Part shown: positions 25,601-35,450 of the stretch, one piece after another | How positions within the stretch are numbered: the first letter of the stretch is position 1 | Layout of the letters: each line of letters begins with the position of its first letter | DNA from: Anseranas semipalmata | Lineage: Eukaryota > Chordata > Aves > Anseriformes > Anseranatidae | Reading direction: 5' to 3' | DNA length: 64,000 bases | Assembly (NCBI GenBank): GCA_013399115.1 | Contig: VXAA01002975.1 | Span: 425,286-489,285, forward strand | Notes under the pieces: model-generated | Told to the model about the DNA's origin: nothing | Databases searched by the model: none | The model's input: the letters and a program-made list of their open reading frames with translations, nothing else | Position numbers and translations under genes: made by a program

Positions 25601-26884
25601 ACGACTGCTGCCCGAGCCCTTCATTCAGGTCACAGAAAGCAGAGTGCACCTGAGAAACTGTGAGGCTTTGAAAATAATTGCTATTTCACATGCGTACCAA
25701 CTTCCTGCCTTGCCCAGAAACCAGAAGAAGAGCCAAAAATGCATATAAGTTGTTAATCAGATACTGTCTGAAGTGAATGAAAATATCCAAGATTTCTAAC
25801 TCGAGGTACTAAACTTCCTACAGAAACATGGCATGGGGCAGATCTGGAGATGCAATGAGGAGCCTGGATGGGCCCACAGGGGTCAGTGCTTTCCAAGCAT
25901 AAGGACCCACATGCACAAGGGTATAGGGCATGCGCCGAGGAGAGAGAAGGGCTCTGCTCAGCGCAGCAGGTGCCAACCTGATATCTCGTCCTACGAAATG
26001 ATTTTCACCTCTGCTATAGCTTATCAAAATTTTGCAAATGCTGCAGAAGAAAAACCCTGTCCATGCCTGCTGCCCTCCAGCAGATTGGCAAAAAAGGGTC
26101 TCTTCTCCCCATCAGCACAATCCAACAAAATAACAGGCAGCTTGCTGGGCTGACCAACACCAAAACCCCCTGAGGCTTCCTACTGTTGCGCTGGAATCAC
26201 GCCCAAGAAATGCCAGTGTGAAGCATCCATGCTGCCAGCTGCAAACCAGGGGAAATGTCCCAGGAGGTGCAACGCAGCCACAGGACAGCCATCACTTAGG
26301 GGAAAATATTGATGCTTGAGGGCCACTCGTTGGAGAGATTGTGAACAACCTTGGTGACACCAGACCTGTATTTAACAGAAGCAGCTGGCACTCCAGATAG
26401 GCTGCAGACATTAAACCTGGACAAACCTTCCCAGTCCTGCTAGAAAGCATTTTTATTGCCTTCTCCCTATTACCTTTTATAATATGGATGCTTGCAGAGA
26501 GAGACGCCCTGCGAAAGGTGTTGTCATCTCCTGTCCTGTTTATCCCAGCACCAATGACCTCATGCCACCCCTTGGCACCTGATCGCAATGGGGAGAAGAT
26601 GTCACGTGGAGCAGCAGAGACCCTGGGGTCAAGCAATAACCACACTGAAAGGGAAGCTAACCCTAGCAGGCAGCACAACAGCCCTTCTTCCATTTCCAGG
26701 CTCTCACCACACTCAAGAAAAGGTGGCGTTACGTTCCCTTTCCCCTCTCTCCTATTTTTCCAAGCGAGTTCACCAGCTGCTCCTCTCCGGTCTGACTTGT
26801 CCTGCCCTGCACAGACGTTGATGTGGTTGCGGAAATTGAAGGCGTGATAGATGACAGAGTTGAAAGAAAACACAGAGGGCGCTG
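19626..26884. other. Unique noncoding sequence, 7.3 kb
   Basis: No gene or strong repeat is recognised. An A-rich/(CAA)n stretch occupies 23009-23045 and a T16 run 25111-25126. The segment 20870-21260 is AT-rich and carries an octamer-like TGCAAAT at 21015-21021. The longest frame (26292-26873, -, 193 codons) faces a 119-codon frame on the opposite strand and has no known domain. Confidence 0.45.
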
Positions 26885-26980
26885 GGTTTGCCTATTTATA
26901 GCGGCCAGTTCAGAGCCTGCCACTTAAATATACATTCCTGATAAGTGAATAATCTCTGGCAGGGCATAAAAATAGCTCTG
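26885..26980. promoter_or_regulatory. Candidate muscle-type enhancer: two MEF2 sites and an MCAT site
   Basis: CTATTTATAG at 26892-26901 is a perfect match to the MEF2 consensus YTAWWWWTAR. CATTCCT at 26933-26939 is the TEAD (MCAT) site. ATAAAAATAG at 26966-26975 is a MEF2-like site with one deviation at its first base. All three fall within 85 bases in non-repetitive sequence, spaced 31 and 26 bases apart. MEF2 plus MCAT clusters are known from skeletal and cardiac enhancers. Function here is inferred, not shown. The first site could also act as a TATA-like element. Confidence 0.3.
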
Positions 26981-27369
26981 TGGCTCCAACCATAATTACA
27001 CGGTCATGGTTCAGTAACCTGGCCTGTATCAAATAGACTACAACTGTCACTGATGGGAAAGGACAGAAGCAGTGAGGAGAAGGACAATTTAAAGTTCATG
27101 GCAAAATATAGTGTTTTAAATGCTAAATATATGACTATAAAGCTGCGGGGACTGGGCTCAGGAATGCTGCAAGTCTGCTTGACTTTGGGGCAGGGGAGGG
27201 GCAGAGAGAGCCAGGACACTTTACATCCTGCCCAGAGGAAGATAACCTGCTTTTCTCCCCACAGAAAATACTGAACCTTGTTGACCTCTGCTTGGCCAAA
27301 TGGTCCAGAGACACTGGTGGAGGAATGAAATGCATCTTCTCAGAGCCCCTGACTGGAAAGGATGGTAGG

Positions 27370-27440
27370 GGATGTCAAGCCAGATTGGCCCAAGGTCCAG
27401 TCGGACAAATATCCTATCTCTCCCGTAAAACACCAGCGTT
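27370..27440 (-). mobile_element. Possible old CR1 relic
   Basis: The words GGTCCAGTCGGAC and ATATCCTATCTCTC follow each other as GGTCCATCTAGTCC...TATCCTGTCTC do in reverse-oriented sauropsid CR1 3' regions. The match is short and diverged, so this is tentative. Confidence 0.3.
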
Positions 27441-28166
27441 TTTTGAGGACGGTGTAGGATAACTGCAGAAGAGAGGTGGGGGAGTATCAGCCCTCTGTGT
27501 TAACCCTGGTACTTAGAAACTGGTATAAACCCTGAAAATGCTATGTCTTTGATTATTCCTTGCAAAACTTTTTTTAATCATTATCTGTAATAACTTTTGC
27601 AAAACTCTTGGCCTCAGCAACATCTTGTGGTGATGAGATTGGCAATCTCCTTATCAACTGTTTCAGCCCGCATGCAGACAAGGGTGTCTTCTGCTGCTGC
27701 TGAAGTGCTCACGTCTCCTTGTTCCCATTGAGAGGAACCACGGCCTCTCACCAACATCACAGAAGACCTGGGCTGAGATCAGGTCTCCAGCTGTAAGCTG
27801 AATGGGAAAAAGAGTGGGAGAAGAGTGGATTTTCTCATGACCTCCAGTTTCTCCCAGTAGACAGATTGTACCTTTTCCCTTTGCAGAAGATAAAGAAAGT
27901 CCTTGCTTATGTGTTATTTCACCATTCTCTGCCCTGAACACCTGACAGGAATAGTATAGAGTTCACCTTGCAATATGGCAGAGGGACGTCCAAGGTGAGC
28001 TCTCTTTCTCCAAGGTACTATAATCCAGAAATCAGGAACAACATCTGGTAGCTAAGGTCAGAAATAGAGGCAGGACTCATGGGTTCTACTTAAAGGTGAC
28101 TAACTTGGGGATTTTCAGAATGGTGTGGAATTAATCTCACTAAGTGTTGCTGTCTAACAGTTAGGT

Positions 28167-28194
28167 GTCTAAACCCCGCTGTCTAAACCCCGCT
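28167..28194 (+). repeat. 14-bp perfect tandem duplication
   Basis: GTCTAAACCCCGCT occurs twice with no spacer (28167-28180, 28181-28194). A partial earlier copy GTCTAAC lies at 28152-28158. The exact identity implies a recent slippage event. Confidence 0.9.
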
Positions 28195-28260
28195 GTCATC
28201 ACAGGCAACACTCAGCCTGCCACAGGGTCATTCATCTCTCCTGTCCCAGACCCCAGCTTT

Positions 28261-28309
28261 TGGATGGATGGGTGGATGGACGGATGGACGGATGGATGGA
28301 CGGATGGAT
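28261..28309 (+). repeat. (TGGA)n microsatellite with CGGA variants
   Basis: About 12 tetranucleotide units are present, mainly TGGA with interspersed CGGA and one GGTG variant. The alternation of TGGA and CGGA fits CpG decay (C to T) within an ancestral CGGA/TGGA array. A tryptophan/methionine/aspartate/glycine-rich open frame here is a repeat artefact. Confidence 0.95.
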
Positions 28310-29074
28310 TGCCCCACAGAGCTGCCCCTTCCTCTTGGAGGAAGCCTAGGTGACTTGGACAAGATGAATAACTGCTAGATGGCTTAAAGTGAAAAGAAAC
28401 AAATCCCTCCCTTGATCACTTTGGTTTGTAAATGTGCTATCAGCCTTGTTAGTTTGGGAATAGGTTAATAAATCAGGTTTCCTAGTGCACAAAGAGACAG
28501 CTTCACCCAAAGGTCAGGCAGGACAGAGAGTTAAATTTTAAAGTTTTAGGTTTAGGTCTGTCCCAAAGAGAGGAACACAGCCCAGGTATTCTGTATCTTT
28601 CTATAGTTATCCTGATTCTTCAGGCAAATAAAGTGTTGGGGCTAGTTCACAGCTACATTTTCATGCATGGATTCAAAAGCAAACATTTTGTATCAAAATG
28701 CCCCCAGCAGTCTGGAAGCAGTTTTTCTCCCTTCTCAAAATCTGAAAAATGCTTAAAAGTATTCCTAAAATCTTCATAATATCCCTCAGAGCTTCAAAGT
28801 ATCCCTCTTCTCAGATGTCTTCTCTGCTTGCTGGCGTGGGTCCAGTGGTCCTAACCCATGGTCCAAAACATTGACGAAGGGAGAAAGAAAATTAATTTTC
28901 AGTAGATATCAAGAAAAGCACTCATGGCCAAAGAAAGGAGGTGGCTTGCTCAAAGCAGAGCTGGGATCTGAGAGGAGGTCACCATTTAGATAGGCAGATA
29001 TTTTTGCTTTTTGGGCACACCGCCTCCCCATGGCTGTAGTTCCTTTCCTCCTGCAGTGCTCTGAGGAGAAATGC

Positions 29075-29094
29075 ATTATTAATTCATTAATAAT
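29075..29094. promoter_or_regulatory. Perfect palindromic homeodomain dimer site
   Basis: ATTATTAAT (29075-29083) and ATTAATAAT (29086-29094) are perfect inverted copies around a 2-base spacer TC. The core TAATTCATTA at 29080-29089 has the TAAT-NN-ATTA form bound cooperatively by paired-class homeodomain dimers (P2-type site). AT-rich palindromes also arise by chance, so the regulatory call is tentative although the symmetry itself is certain. Confidence 0.3.
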
Positions 29095-30529
29095 ACTACC
29101 TCAGGTACTGTGGCAGTAAAAAACATGTAGGAACAGAGAAAAAAAAAGTTTCAAAGGTCCTTTTATTCCTAATGCCCAAACCAACTGCCCGATGAGCAGA
29201 AGCCTTCCTGACAATGAACAGACAGAAATGAGGAAAGCTTTTTTTTCTTTCACTGGTGAACTGTCACAGGAGCTGGATGAGCCGTGCACACACTGCTTGT
29301 TATTACAATAGCTCAGCTTCTCATCCTTTGCTGCTAGCACTGCAGAAACCCGCTGCAATGCATTACCCAGTGAAACTTTGTAAACATAAGGAAGGGGAGA
29401 GCCGAGCTCCGCTTGGTGCTCTTTCAAACCACAGCATCTTAAGTGGCACAGGGTAACAACTTAGATGACAGATCATTAGACCACATGGTTTACATTAATC
29501 ACTTGATTACACATAAAATATTGCAAGCCTCTTTGCCTGCTTCCAAACTATGCTTTAACAGAGAGGGCTTTGCAAAGTCTATGTTTGGGGAGGTATCTAG
29601 TAGGAGACAGCTTCTCTTTTGCTTCCTAAAGAGTTCCAGAGCTAAATGAAGCATTCGACATGAATTTTGGGTACAATGTTTGATATTCTTACTATTAACT
29701 ATGTGACTTACTGTAATCATTTGAGATCCTAAATGGCACTGAAGACAGGTGAAAGACTGCACACATGCTATGACTGACTGCTAAGTGAGTGCATTGCTTG
29801 TTCTGCAATGAACACTCAATCTTAAATGTCTCCCTCTTACCCCATTTATGTATTTGGCTTTAGAGTGTAGACATCCACAGCTGAGCTCCCATGAAACATG
29901 GCATTTCAGCCTCCACCACCCAGCCTCTCCTGGAGATCACAAGGCAGACCATGGCCATCATAGCTTGTGTCCCTGCATGGGTATATGGATATGAGTTATC
30001 CAAATGATGACAAAGGCTGTTTGTACCCCTGTCCTCAACCCAAACCCTTGCAAAGATACCCTAAAGCAACCATTGCCCACAGCCTCAGCTGACATCTGCT
30101 CAAACCTCAGTTTCTCTGAGCTCTCCTTGAGGGTTTCTGAACGTCATTTCCCCCGACGGACCAGGTATCCAAAGCTTATGCCCCTTTTCTGAGTAGGATG
30201 AAGGAATGTTTTTCAGCCTTTGTTTCCACCAAATATACAATAGCGTAGATGTTACCATTCATTTACCATTGCAAAAAACAGACTGAAAAGCAGAGTAGGA
30301 GAATTACATATTCAAAGAGTTTAAAAATCCAGAGACCTCAGCTCATGCTGGCAAGCACTCTCAGAGCCAACGCTTGACCAGCCACTCAGTTTATTAAAGG
30401 AAAAGCCTTTTGTACTCTACTCCATCCTGTCTTAAATAAGTACTGCTCTGGTTGTGCTGCAATACAAAATCTCCACTCCCAGCCCCGTGCCTCGCCCCAA
30501 AACACCACTCACGCTGTGCATAGACACAC

Positions 30530-30555
30530 GTAGGCACTTGGCGTAGACACTTGCC
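30530..30555 (+). repeat. 13-bp imperfect tandem duplication
   Basis: GTAGGCACTTGGC (30530-30542) is followed directly by GTAGACACTTGCC (30543-30555), with two mismatches in 13. A further partial unit (ATAGACACAC) precedes it. No function is evident. Confidence 0.75.
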
Positions 30556-31904
30556 TATCCAGGCTACAGAGCTCCAGCACTGCCACCTCTTGGCAAAGCC
30601 CGCAAGATCTCACTACCACTGAACCCGCATGGCAAAAAGCTATTTCAAGGGAAGGGGAAAAGAAAAGCGCCAATGTTGCAACTGGAAAGAAGGCAATAAA
30701 ACCATGTTCTGCAGAAGCTAATGATGCGAGCCCCCTGCCTCATAAACTAGAAGGAAAGTCACGATTTGCCCCATTGCTTTCCTGGCCATCCTCCCTGTCC
30801 CCCCAGCACATACAAACAAAATCTCTCCTGCTTATTAACTCCGGTTCACCGGCTCCTCTTCAGGGCTACACCGACGTCGGCACTGGGGAATGTGTTTGTG
30901 TTTGTTTTGACTTTTGCCCTGAGCCACCACAAATCCTCAGGGCCAGATTTCAACTTGACACTCCGTTCAGGGGAAGGCAGCCTGTCATCAAGGCCTTTAT
31001 TTTGTGGGAGGGGAAGCTTGTACTTAGCGTCAGCCCGGGAGGAGGAGGAGGGAAAGGGGGGTGGAGAGGGACAACTGTTCTTTTCGCTGTCCAATTTGGG
31101 GCCCTTCGCTCCGTCCTTGGCCTCCTTCACTCCAGGTTCCTCCTGGATGTGTCTCCTCTCTGCCCTCCCCGTGGAGTCAGCGTTAGAGCTGCTGGAGGCT
31201 GTGCCCAGTCCCCCACCTACTGAGGAAACCACAAGGCCGTGCCCTGCCCAGCATCTATGGATGGCAGGATCCCGATTACCAGTCTCTCCTCCAAGGCCTT
31301 TTGCTTTGCCCAGGCTGAATTAGATGGGATTTTGCCTTTAGTAATTAGCTGGATTTCTTTTTTCATTATTTTTCTTAGGATGACTATTTCTTTTTTTCTG
31401 TGCTGCCAAAGCCACTGGGAGATGTTTCAGTCTGCCAGCATCTGCGCCAGACGAGAAGCGTGATGTCCGTGCAGCCTGATCCCTGCACGGCCCGCGCATT
31501 CCCACTCTAGGACTCGGGCGTCCAACCCAACACAATGGAGCTAAAGCGTGGCTCAGCTCTGCAAAACAAACACGCTGCGGTGCCAAGAATTTCTCATCTT
31601 TCTCCCAGCTCTCTTAGTCTATGGCAAACAAAAGGCGGGTGGGGGGTGAAGGCTTGTTTGCTTTTTCTCCTCCCCTAACATCTGTTGGCACTGTCTTGGC
31701 CTGCCAGCCAAAAACTGGGGAGACTTCACAGGCGGCACAGCCAGGAGGAGGTGGCTGCGGAGGGCATCCGTGGTGACCCGGCTTGGCGCGCTGCGACCCT
31801 GGGCGCTGCACTCCTCCTTTTAGCGGGGCTGTGCAAGTCTAACAAAGAACAGGACTTGGCCTTGGACCTTCTCGTTTCTAGATTGCCAATTTGTCTGTAT
31901 TCAG

Positions 31905-32203
31905 CAGAGGGCTCTTTAATCTAGCAGACAACAGTTTAACAAGATCCAATGGCTGGAAACTGAAGCCAGACAAATTCAATCTGGAATAAAGCACACTTCT
32001 TTCTCTTTTAATAGGATAATTAACTACAGGAACAACTTACCTAAGGCTGGTGTAGGTTCTCCCTTTGAAATCAAGATGGGATGCCTTTCTAAAACACATG
32101 CGTGAACTCCCTCGTGAGTTATGGCGCAGGAACTCTGGGGCAGGCGGTGGGAATTATGTGGGAGCTCAGAGATCTTTTCTTGTCTTACGTTCAATGAATC
32201 TAC
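31905..32203 (+). mobile_element. Old CR1 LINE 3' region
   Basis: Recognisable words occur in the order expected of the old sauropsid CR1 3' region. They are GGGCTCTTTAATCTAGCAGA (31910-31929), GATCCAATGGCTGGAA, AGCCAGACAAATTCA, TTAACTACAGGAACAA, ACCTAAGGCTGGTGTAGGTTCTCC (spanning about 32040-32063), AAATCAAGATGGGATG.CTTTCTAAAA and a terminal TCAATGAATCTAC at 32191-32203. This is nearly the complete 3' segment of a copy much older than the one at 18768. It carries many substitutions and small indels. Its ends are set by loss of similarity. It has no coding capacity left. Confidence 0.8.
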
Positions 32204-34639
32204 CATTTGCTACAGGATTTGGATCCTTTTTCCCTCTGAAAGGCTGTGTTTCAAGTGATTAATGTTCAGCAGGATTCCTTTAGTCTACCAATCCATTTCA
32301 GATTTTCCTTTCCCTTTTCTGAACCCTTTCCTGATAGGTAGAAGACACCACCATTGACTTCAGCACGAGTGCTACATCCTTTTCAGCACACTGTTTTTTT
32401 TCCTCCTCATGCTTTGTCTTGGAGAAATTGTGTAAAGTTTCTCTCTTTGAAGAACTAATTATTCTCTTTTTCTGTTACTTTTTGTGTTGGATCCTCTGAA
32501 GCATCCATCAACATGGAAGGAAGTGCTCTGGTTCCTCTTACAAGGATGCATACAATGAGGTATCTACTATATCTAACTTGCTGATTTCTTTTTGGCAGAT
32601 CCACCAACTTCAACATAATTCTTAGCCACAGGATCTCAGTGTCTTCCTTTATTTATTTTTGCAGAGAAGGTAGGAATTGTTAGTCAGCTGCAGACATGTA
32701 TAGATTTCAGCAAACCTGCAAGAACAGAGCTAAGTTTTTTTGTCAGAAATTATATTTATACAGTTGTTTGGGACATTTCTTTAGTCCCAGGGTATTCCAA
32801 ATCTAAAATTCAGCTCTTTCCTTCTTTCCCCAACTAAATTAGGTCTCAACAAAGGGAGAGGTGGGAACAGCAGAGGTGTTTATAAGGCATTTCCACATTA
32901 TCTCCATTACTAGCCTTGAACCTGTATTCTTCCAGAGGTTGACTCACGCATCACCACTGGGGGATTGAAGCCAAGCCATGGTAAAGCTTTGGGTGCTCCC
33001 TGCCCCAGCTCCACGTGTCCGTGCTGCTGCTGAGAGGTAGCCAGCAGGTTCATCTGCCAATATTCACAGTATTTAAGAGCTCCCCCTGTTTAAAGACTGG
33101 ACATAGGCTGCCCAGAGGTCATATCTGCCATTTCAGTAGTAAACATCAGGGCTTTTCTAGGGATGGCCTCAGAGTCTCATCTGCCTGCAGCTGGGTACCT
33201 GGTGGTGTCCAGGCTGGTTACAAGGCACAGTCCAGCTCCTAGAGACTGCTCAGTCCAGCCACTGATTTTAAAAACATCCTGCTAGCAAACCAACCTGTTT
33301 TTCTTACTCCACAGACAGAGACAGGAAAACCGGCATGGCTCTTTGTGGGTTCATAAACATCCGACAGTCCATGACAGGCACCCTCATGCTGGGATCTTAC
33401 TAAGAGAAAACCCATACACTGCTCCCTGCCTGGCCATGGACCTGCCTTCTCCTCTTCCAAGCATGCGTCAGGCCAGATGATAACCCAAGAGGCTGCAGCC
33501 AGACTCAAGTACGCACATTTCCAGGCTGTGCAACACCAACACCAATGCTCTGCAAGCCAATGAGCTGCTCCCTGGCTTCAAGGATGGGAGAGAACATGCA
33601 AAACCAAGATGAGGAGGAGGAGCAGGACACAGGACCCATCTGGATGAGTCTCTTGCATCAAGCACACGATCTGGCTGAGATTCGGGAAGCTTCAATCCAC
33701 AACAGAGTTGTGCTGAAAGACTGAATCTTGAGGCAACCCAAAACTGGCAGAAAAAGGCTTTAGCTCAGGATCTTTTTGTCTCCACTGCACCCCACTCTCC
33801 CAGGATCCCTCTATCCGTCCCCATTCACCTCCCTGGCCGTGCATCTCACCACCGTCACTGACTCAGTAAGCCCCAGCTGAGGATGTGCTGAGCAGGTGGG
33901 AAAGAACTGGGGAACAGCAGAAAAGGGGTATCTTTGGGAAGTGCGAGTGGAGAGGTGGGAGCTGCAGTGGGTCCCAAGGGCAGGAAAGGAGGGGGAAGGC
34001 ATTTTGCACCATGAGCTATCTCCACAGTCCAGCCTGAAAGTAGGACAAGCTCTTGGATGGAAGTGGGAATCTCACAGGGTTGGGCCAGCCAGTCGCAAGA
34101 CGCCATGAAAACAGCCTTTCCTGGCATGGACTTCAGCGTTTCCAGCCAGAATGGGGAAACACAGAGACATGAAAAATAGTGGAGGAAGAGGAGAGAAGCG
34201 AGAGAATGTCTCAAAGCACCCACAAAGGCGGGTCAGCACAGGATGAGACGTGGACTGAAGCATGGGGCCACCTCTGAACGTTCCCACCGCCCTCCTGCCT
34301 GTGCCCAAGGGACAACAGGGACATGCAGACCGCAAGGATCCCAGCGCCTTGCTCAACAGAAAGCACGGCTCGGCTTTGATGAAGGTGGTTTTGCTGAGAG
34401 CCAGCTCTCAACCGCAGGTTTGAGCTGTAAGGAGCCTTCCTCCTTCCCCTCTGCAACATTCCCACTCGCATCTTCACATCCTCAGGCCCATGGCGGCTGC
34501 CACCCAAACCACAGCCTAATTTGATGTGTCAACATGCCCCGCAGAGGCTCATCCGGCTGATGGAAGAGTTTATAAAAAGAAATGTTCCTATTATTAAAGC
34601 CTTCAGATGAAATAAAATTGTAAGAAGAGAGGGGGTGGG
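32204..34639. other. Unique noncoding sequence, 2.4 kb
   Basis: No gene or repeat is recognised. Several overlapping open frames of 60-122 codons occur on both strands between 33.2 and 34.5 kb, which indicates stop-poor composition and not coding. Confidence 0.45.
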
Positions 34640-35450
34640 AAGGCCATGCTGTCCTTTTTGGGGAGTGTCTGGCATCTGGTTTCTCACTGCAGAAACCATT
34701 TTAGCACTGGGGTTTCAGATCTTCACCTCGCCTCCATCCAGCACTTCCAGATCTTTTTAGCCCACTCTCCACGGTGTTGGCTCAGAACAGCCCACACCTC
34801 ACTCCAAGATGTGTCTCCTGGAGATGTAGGGTCCTCAGGCTGTTCGGCAATGTTCAGGAACCAGGATGAAAGCCCATGAGTGGAAAATACATATATATGT
34901 AAACAAATACAGTATGGATCCCTGCTTGTCTAACACAGTCTACCCAGTAGCTGGCCCAAGATCCCCTGGTCTCGCAGTTGCCTCACGCAGAAACAGGCAG
35001 ATGCAAACTGGTCTCTCTTCAGCTGGCCCAGTCTTATGATCTTACCAGCAGCCAACACCCAGGCCCCATAGCCTCTCCAGTAGCTGGCCTGTGACCTATG
35101 GTCCCACTCCAGTTGCTGGCACTTCGGCTTCCATGTACACACATACACCCAGAACAGAGAGCCCCTCACCCAGAAAATAACTAGAAATGGAGTTTAATGA
35201 GAAGACAGGATGAATGCACTGGTCAGGCGCAGGGCATGGCCAGGTACGCGTACCAGCCTGCCACCTGTTTCCATAAAACCAGCCCGTTTGTCTTCTTATC
35301 CCTCTATTTTCCCACACTTCCTCCTCTCCAAACCACCTTGATCTCTCCCATTCCCTGCCATTGTTTCCTCTCCTCAACATCCCCCTATATCCTAAACATC
35401 CCATAAGAAGTCTTAGCAATCCTGAAATGTTCTTTCCCTGCATCCCATAA
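34640..35450 (-). mobile_element. LTR-like avian interspersed repeat
   Basis: Read on the minus strand, this segment matches my memory of an abundant bird repeat. It has a CTGGCCATGCCCTG block and CTGACCAGTGCATTCATCC. It then has TAGTTATTTTCTGGGTGAGG and two copies of GGCCAGCTACTGG 133 bases apart. These lie on the + strand as CCAGTAGCTGGCC at 34944-34956 and 35077-35089. They are followed by AAGCAGGGATCCATACTGTA and AACATTGCCGAACAGCCT. The general layout suggests an LTR or LTR-derived repeat. I could not define exact TG/CA ends or a target duplication, so the borders are approximate. A 115-codon minus-strand frame inside it is not retroviral coding sequence that I recognise. Confidence 0.55.

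Larger units (their letters stand above)
26981..31904. other. Unique noncoding sequence, 4.9 kb, with short repeats
   Basis: No gene is recognised. The segment holds the possible CR1 relic, the tandem duplications, the TGGA microsatellite and the homeodomain palindrome listed separately. Around 30880-31260 and 31700-31830 GC and CpG rise modestly, and open frames up to 185 codons overlap on both strands. This is probably a GC effect and not coding. Confidence 0.45.

Noticed and set aside
26292..26873. 193-codon minus-strand frame opposite a 119-codon plus-strand frame
   Set aside because: Open on both strands, no known domain or splice context. Reflects stop-poor composition.
31036..31072. 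G-rich stretch considered as a G-quadruplex
   Set aside because: One loop would need about 10 bases, so it fails the usual loop limit, unlike 43904-43924.
30766..31323. 185-codon plus-strand frame in a GC-richer patch
   Set aside because: Overlaps open frames in other frames and on the other strand. Proline/serine/leucine-rich translation with no homology that I recognise.
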